Of a stretch of DNA of 64,000 nucleotides, positions 63,197 through 64,000 are shown in pieces. Position 1 is the first letter of the stretch. Each line of letters opens with the position of its first letter. The DNA is taken from positions 1 to 64,000 of the forward strand of contig JACKER010000007.1 of NCBI GenBank assembly GCA_020632925.1. Reading direction: 5' to 3'. A program made the position numbers and the translations under genes. This DNA comes from Alphaproteobacteria bacterium. Its GTDB lineage: Bacteria; Myxococcota_A; UBA796; GCA-2862545. The notes under the pieces were generated by a model. That model had not been told where the DNA came from. It saw nothing but the letters and a program-made list of their open reading frames with translations, and did not search any database.

Positions 63197-63814
63197 TCAG
63201 GCCTCCTGCACGAAGTCCAGCAGCGGACGCCACTCCTCGCGCCAGGACACGAGCTTGTGCGAGGGGTCGTCGAACAGGGAGCTGCCGACCTCCGCGAGGT
63301 TCGCGTACGTCTGGGTGTCGCGCAGGCGGGCGAGCGTCTGGACGGGCAGGGTCTCGAGGAAGTCCTCCAGCCGCTTCGACGCGCGGGTGCGCGCCCGGTA
63401 CCGGTTGGCGACGACGCCGATCGGGCGCTTGTTCTTGCGGATCACCTTGAACTCGCTCACGAGGTCGACGAACCGCTGGGTGCCCGCCTCGTCGAAGACG
63501 GAGGCCTGGACCGGGACCACGATCGCGTCGGCGGCCTTCACGAGCTCCTCGAGGTCCTTCTTCCGCAGGGCAGCGGGCACGTCGACCACGATCCGGTCGT
63601 ACCCCTTGGGCTTCTCCCACCCCTTCGACAGGTCCAGCCCGTGGATCGTCGGGAGAGACGCCGGGCGCCGCTCCAGCCACGCGAGCGCGGACTGCTGCTT
63701 GTCGAGATCGGCGAGCGCGGTCCGGTCCCCGAGGTGAGCGAACCACGCGGCCAGGTGCGTGGACACCGTCGTCTTGCCCACGCCTCCCTTCACGTTGGCC
63801 ACCATCACCACCAT
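63197..63814 (-). CDS. ParA-family ATPase
   Basis: 205 residues. Deviant Walker A KGGVGKTT (9-16), switch/Walker B VVDVPAALRKKD, and NRYRARTRASKR near 138-150 that helps DNA or partner binding. Short compared with chromosomal ParA (about 250) and more like plasmid/orphan MinD-ParA proteins. No ParB or parS is seen in the window, so its cargo is unknown. Confidence 0.88.
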   Translation of the reverse strand: MVVMVANVKGGVGKTTVSTHLAAWFAHLGDRTALADLDKQQSALAWLERRPASLPTIHGLDLSKGWEKPKGYDRIVVDVPAALRKKDLEELVKAADAIVVPVQASVFDEAGTQRFVDLVSEFKVIRKNKRPIGVVANRYRARTRASKRLEDFLETLPVQTLARLRDTQTYANLAEVGSSLFDDPSHKLVSWREEWRPLLDFVQEA

Positions 63815-63888
63815 CGGCGCCTCCCAGGTCGGACCACGGTCCTACCGCGCGGGTCGCGCGCGCGCTCCCGTACGAGCGAGGAGAGATC

Positions 63889-64000
63889 ATGATCGTCGCC
63901 TGGATCGCCAGCGCCCTGGCCGCTCCGCCCGAGGGGGTCGACCCCGACGACGTCTTCCACTGGGAGGCCGGGAGCCGCGCCCTGCTCGACGGACCTCCCG
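63889..64000 (+). CDS. Secreted protein, N-terminal fragment (runs off window)
   Basis: Begins MIVAWIASALAAPPEGVDPD, a short signal peptide with AxA-type cleavage, then an acidic mature part. GAGGAGAG precedes the ATG. The rest is outside the window. Confidence 0.5.
   Translation, partial: MIVAWIASALAAPPEGVDPDDVFHWEAGSRALLDGPP

Overview
The window is high-GC bacterial DNA with long convergent and divergent gene clusters, many short lipoproteins with Gly/Cys lipoboxes and acidic Thr/Glu linkers, an AgmX/PglI-type zinc-ribbon protein, a BatA-like von Willebrand operon and a large modular polyketide synthase. Together these suggest a member of the Myxococcota or a close deltaproteobacterial relative. 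This is inferred from gene style and families, not from a marker gene.

Left flank (1-2755): a small secreted protein cut by the window edge, an AraC-type regulator coupled to a secreted cyclophilin-like protein, a hypothetical gene and a small membrane protein. The right chromosomal arm starts with ychF (27025-28116) and glnA (28320-29747). It continues with an S41 protease, a nitronate monooxygenase, a creatininase, a glutathione-dependent formaldehyde detoxification pair (adhC-fghA), several lipoproteins, a PhoX-like protein and an HtrA protease.

Between the two flanks lies a 24.3-kb integrative element (2760-27045). A 17-bp direct repeat derived from the last codons of ychF bounds it. Short GTGATCCAC repeats lie just inside both ends, and a tyrosine integrase sits beside the right end. 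The element carries its own replication and recombination genes: a ribbon-helix-helix protein, a fusion of a family A DNA polymerase-like palm with an SF3 helicase, an excisionase-like HTH protein, a serine resolvase and the integrase. Its cargo looks defensive: a complete type I restriction-modification system with a YgjP-like metallopeptidase, an AAA ATPase / subtilisin-like protease / small protein operon, a 649-residue phospholipase D-like protein and a HEPN-domain protein. An intact IS5-family insertion sequence with a CTAG target duplication has landed near its left end. No capsid, portal or conjugation genes are visible.

From 42714 to 60059 four genes run as one tightly packed unit: a J-domain protein, two von Willebrand/BatA-like membrane proteins (joined by GTGA start-stop overlaps) and, 2 bp further on, a 3,837-residue type I polyketide synthase. 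The synthase has three KS-AT-KR-ACP modules, no loading domain, no thioesterase and a C-terminal transmembrane segment. The right end holds an AgmX-like zinc-ribbon membrane protein, a deoxynucleoside kinase, a predicted secreted/outer-membrane protein, a ParA-type ATPase and the start of another secreted protein.

The strongest candidates for something undescribed are the polymerase-helicase fusion that seems to replicate the island, the ATPase-protease operon, and the membrane-anchored polyketide synthase co-transcribed with BatA-like genes.
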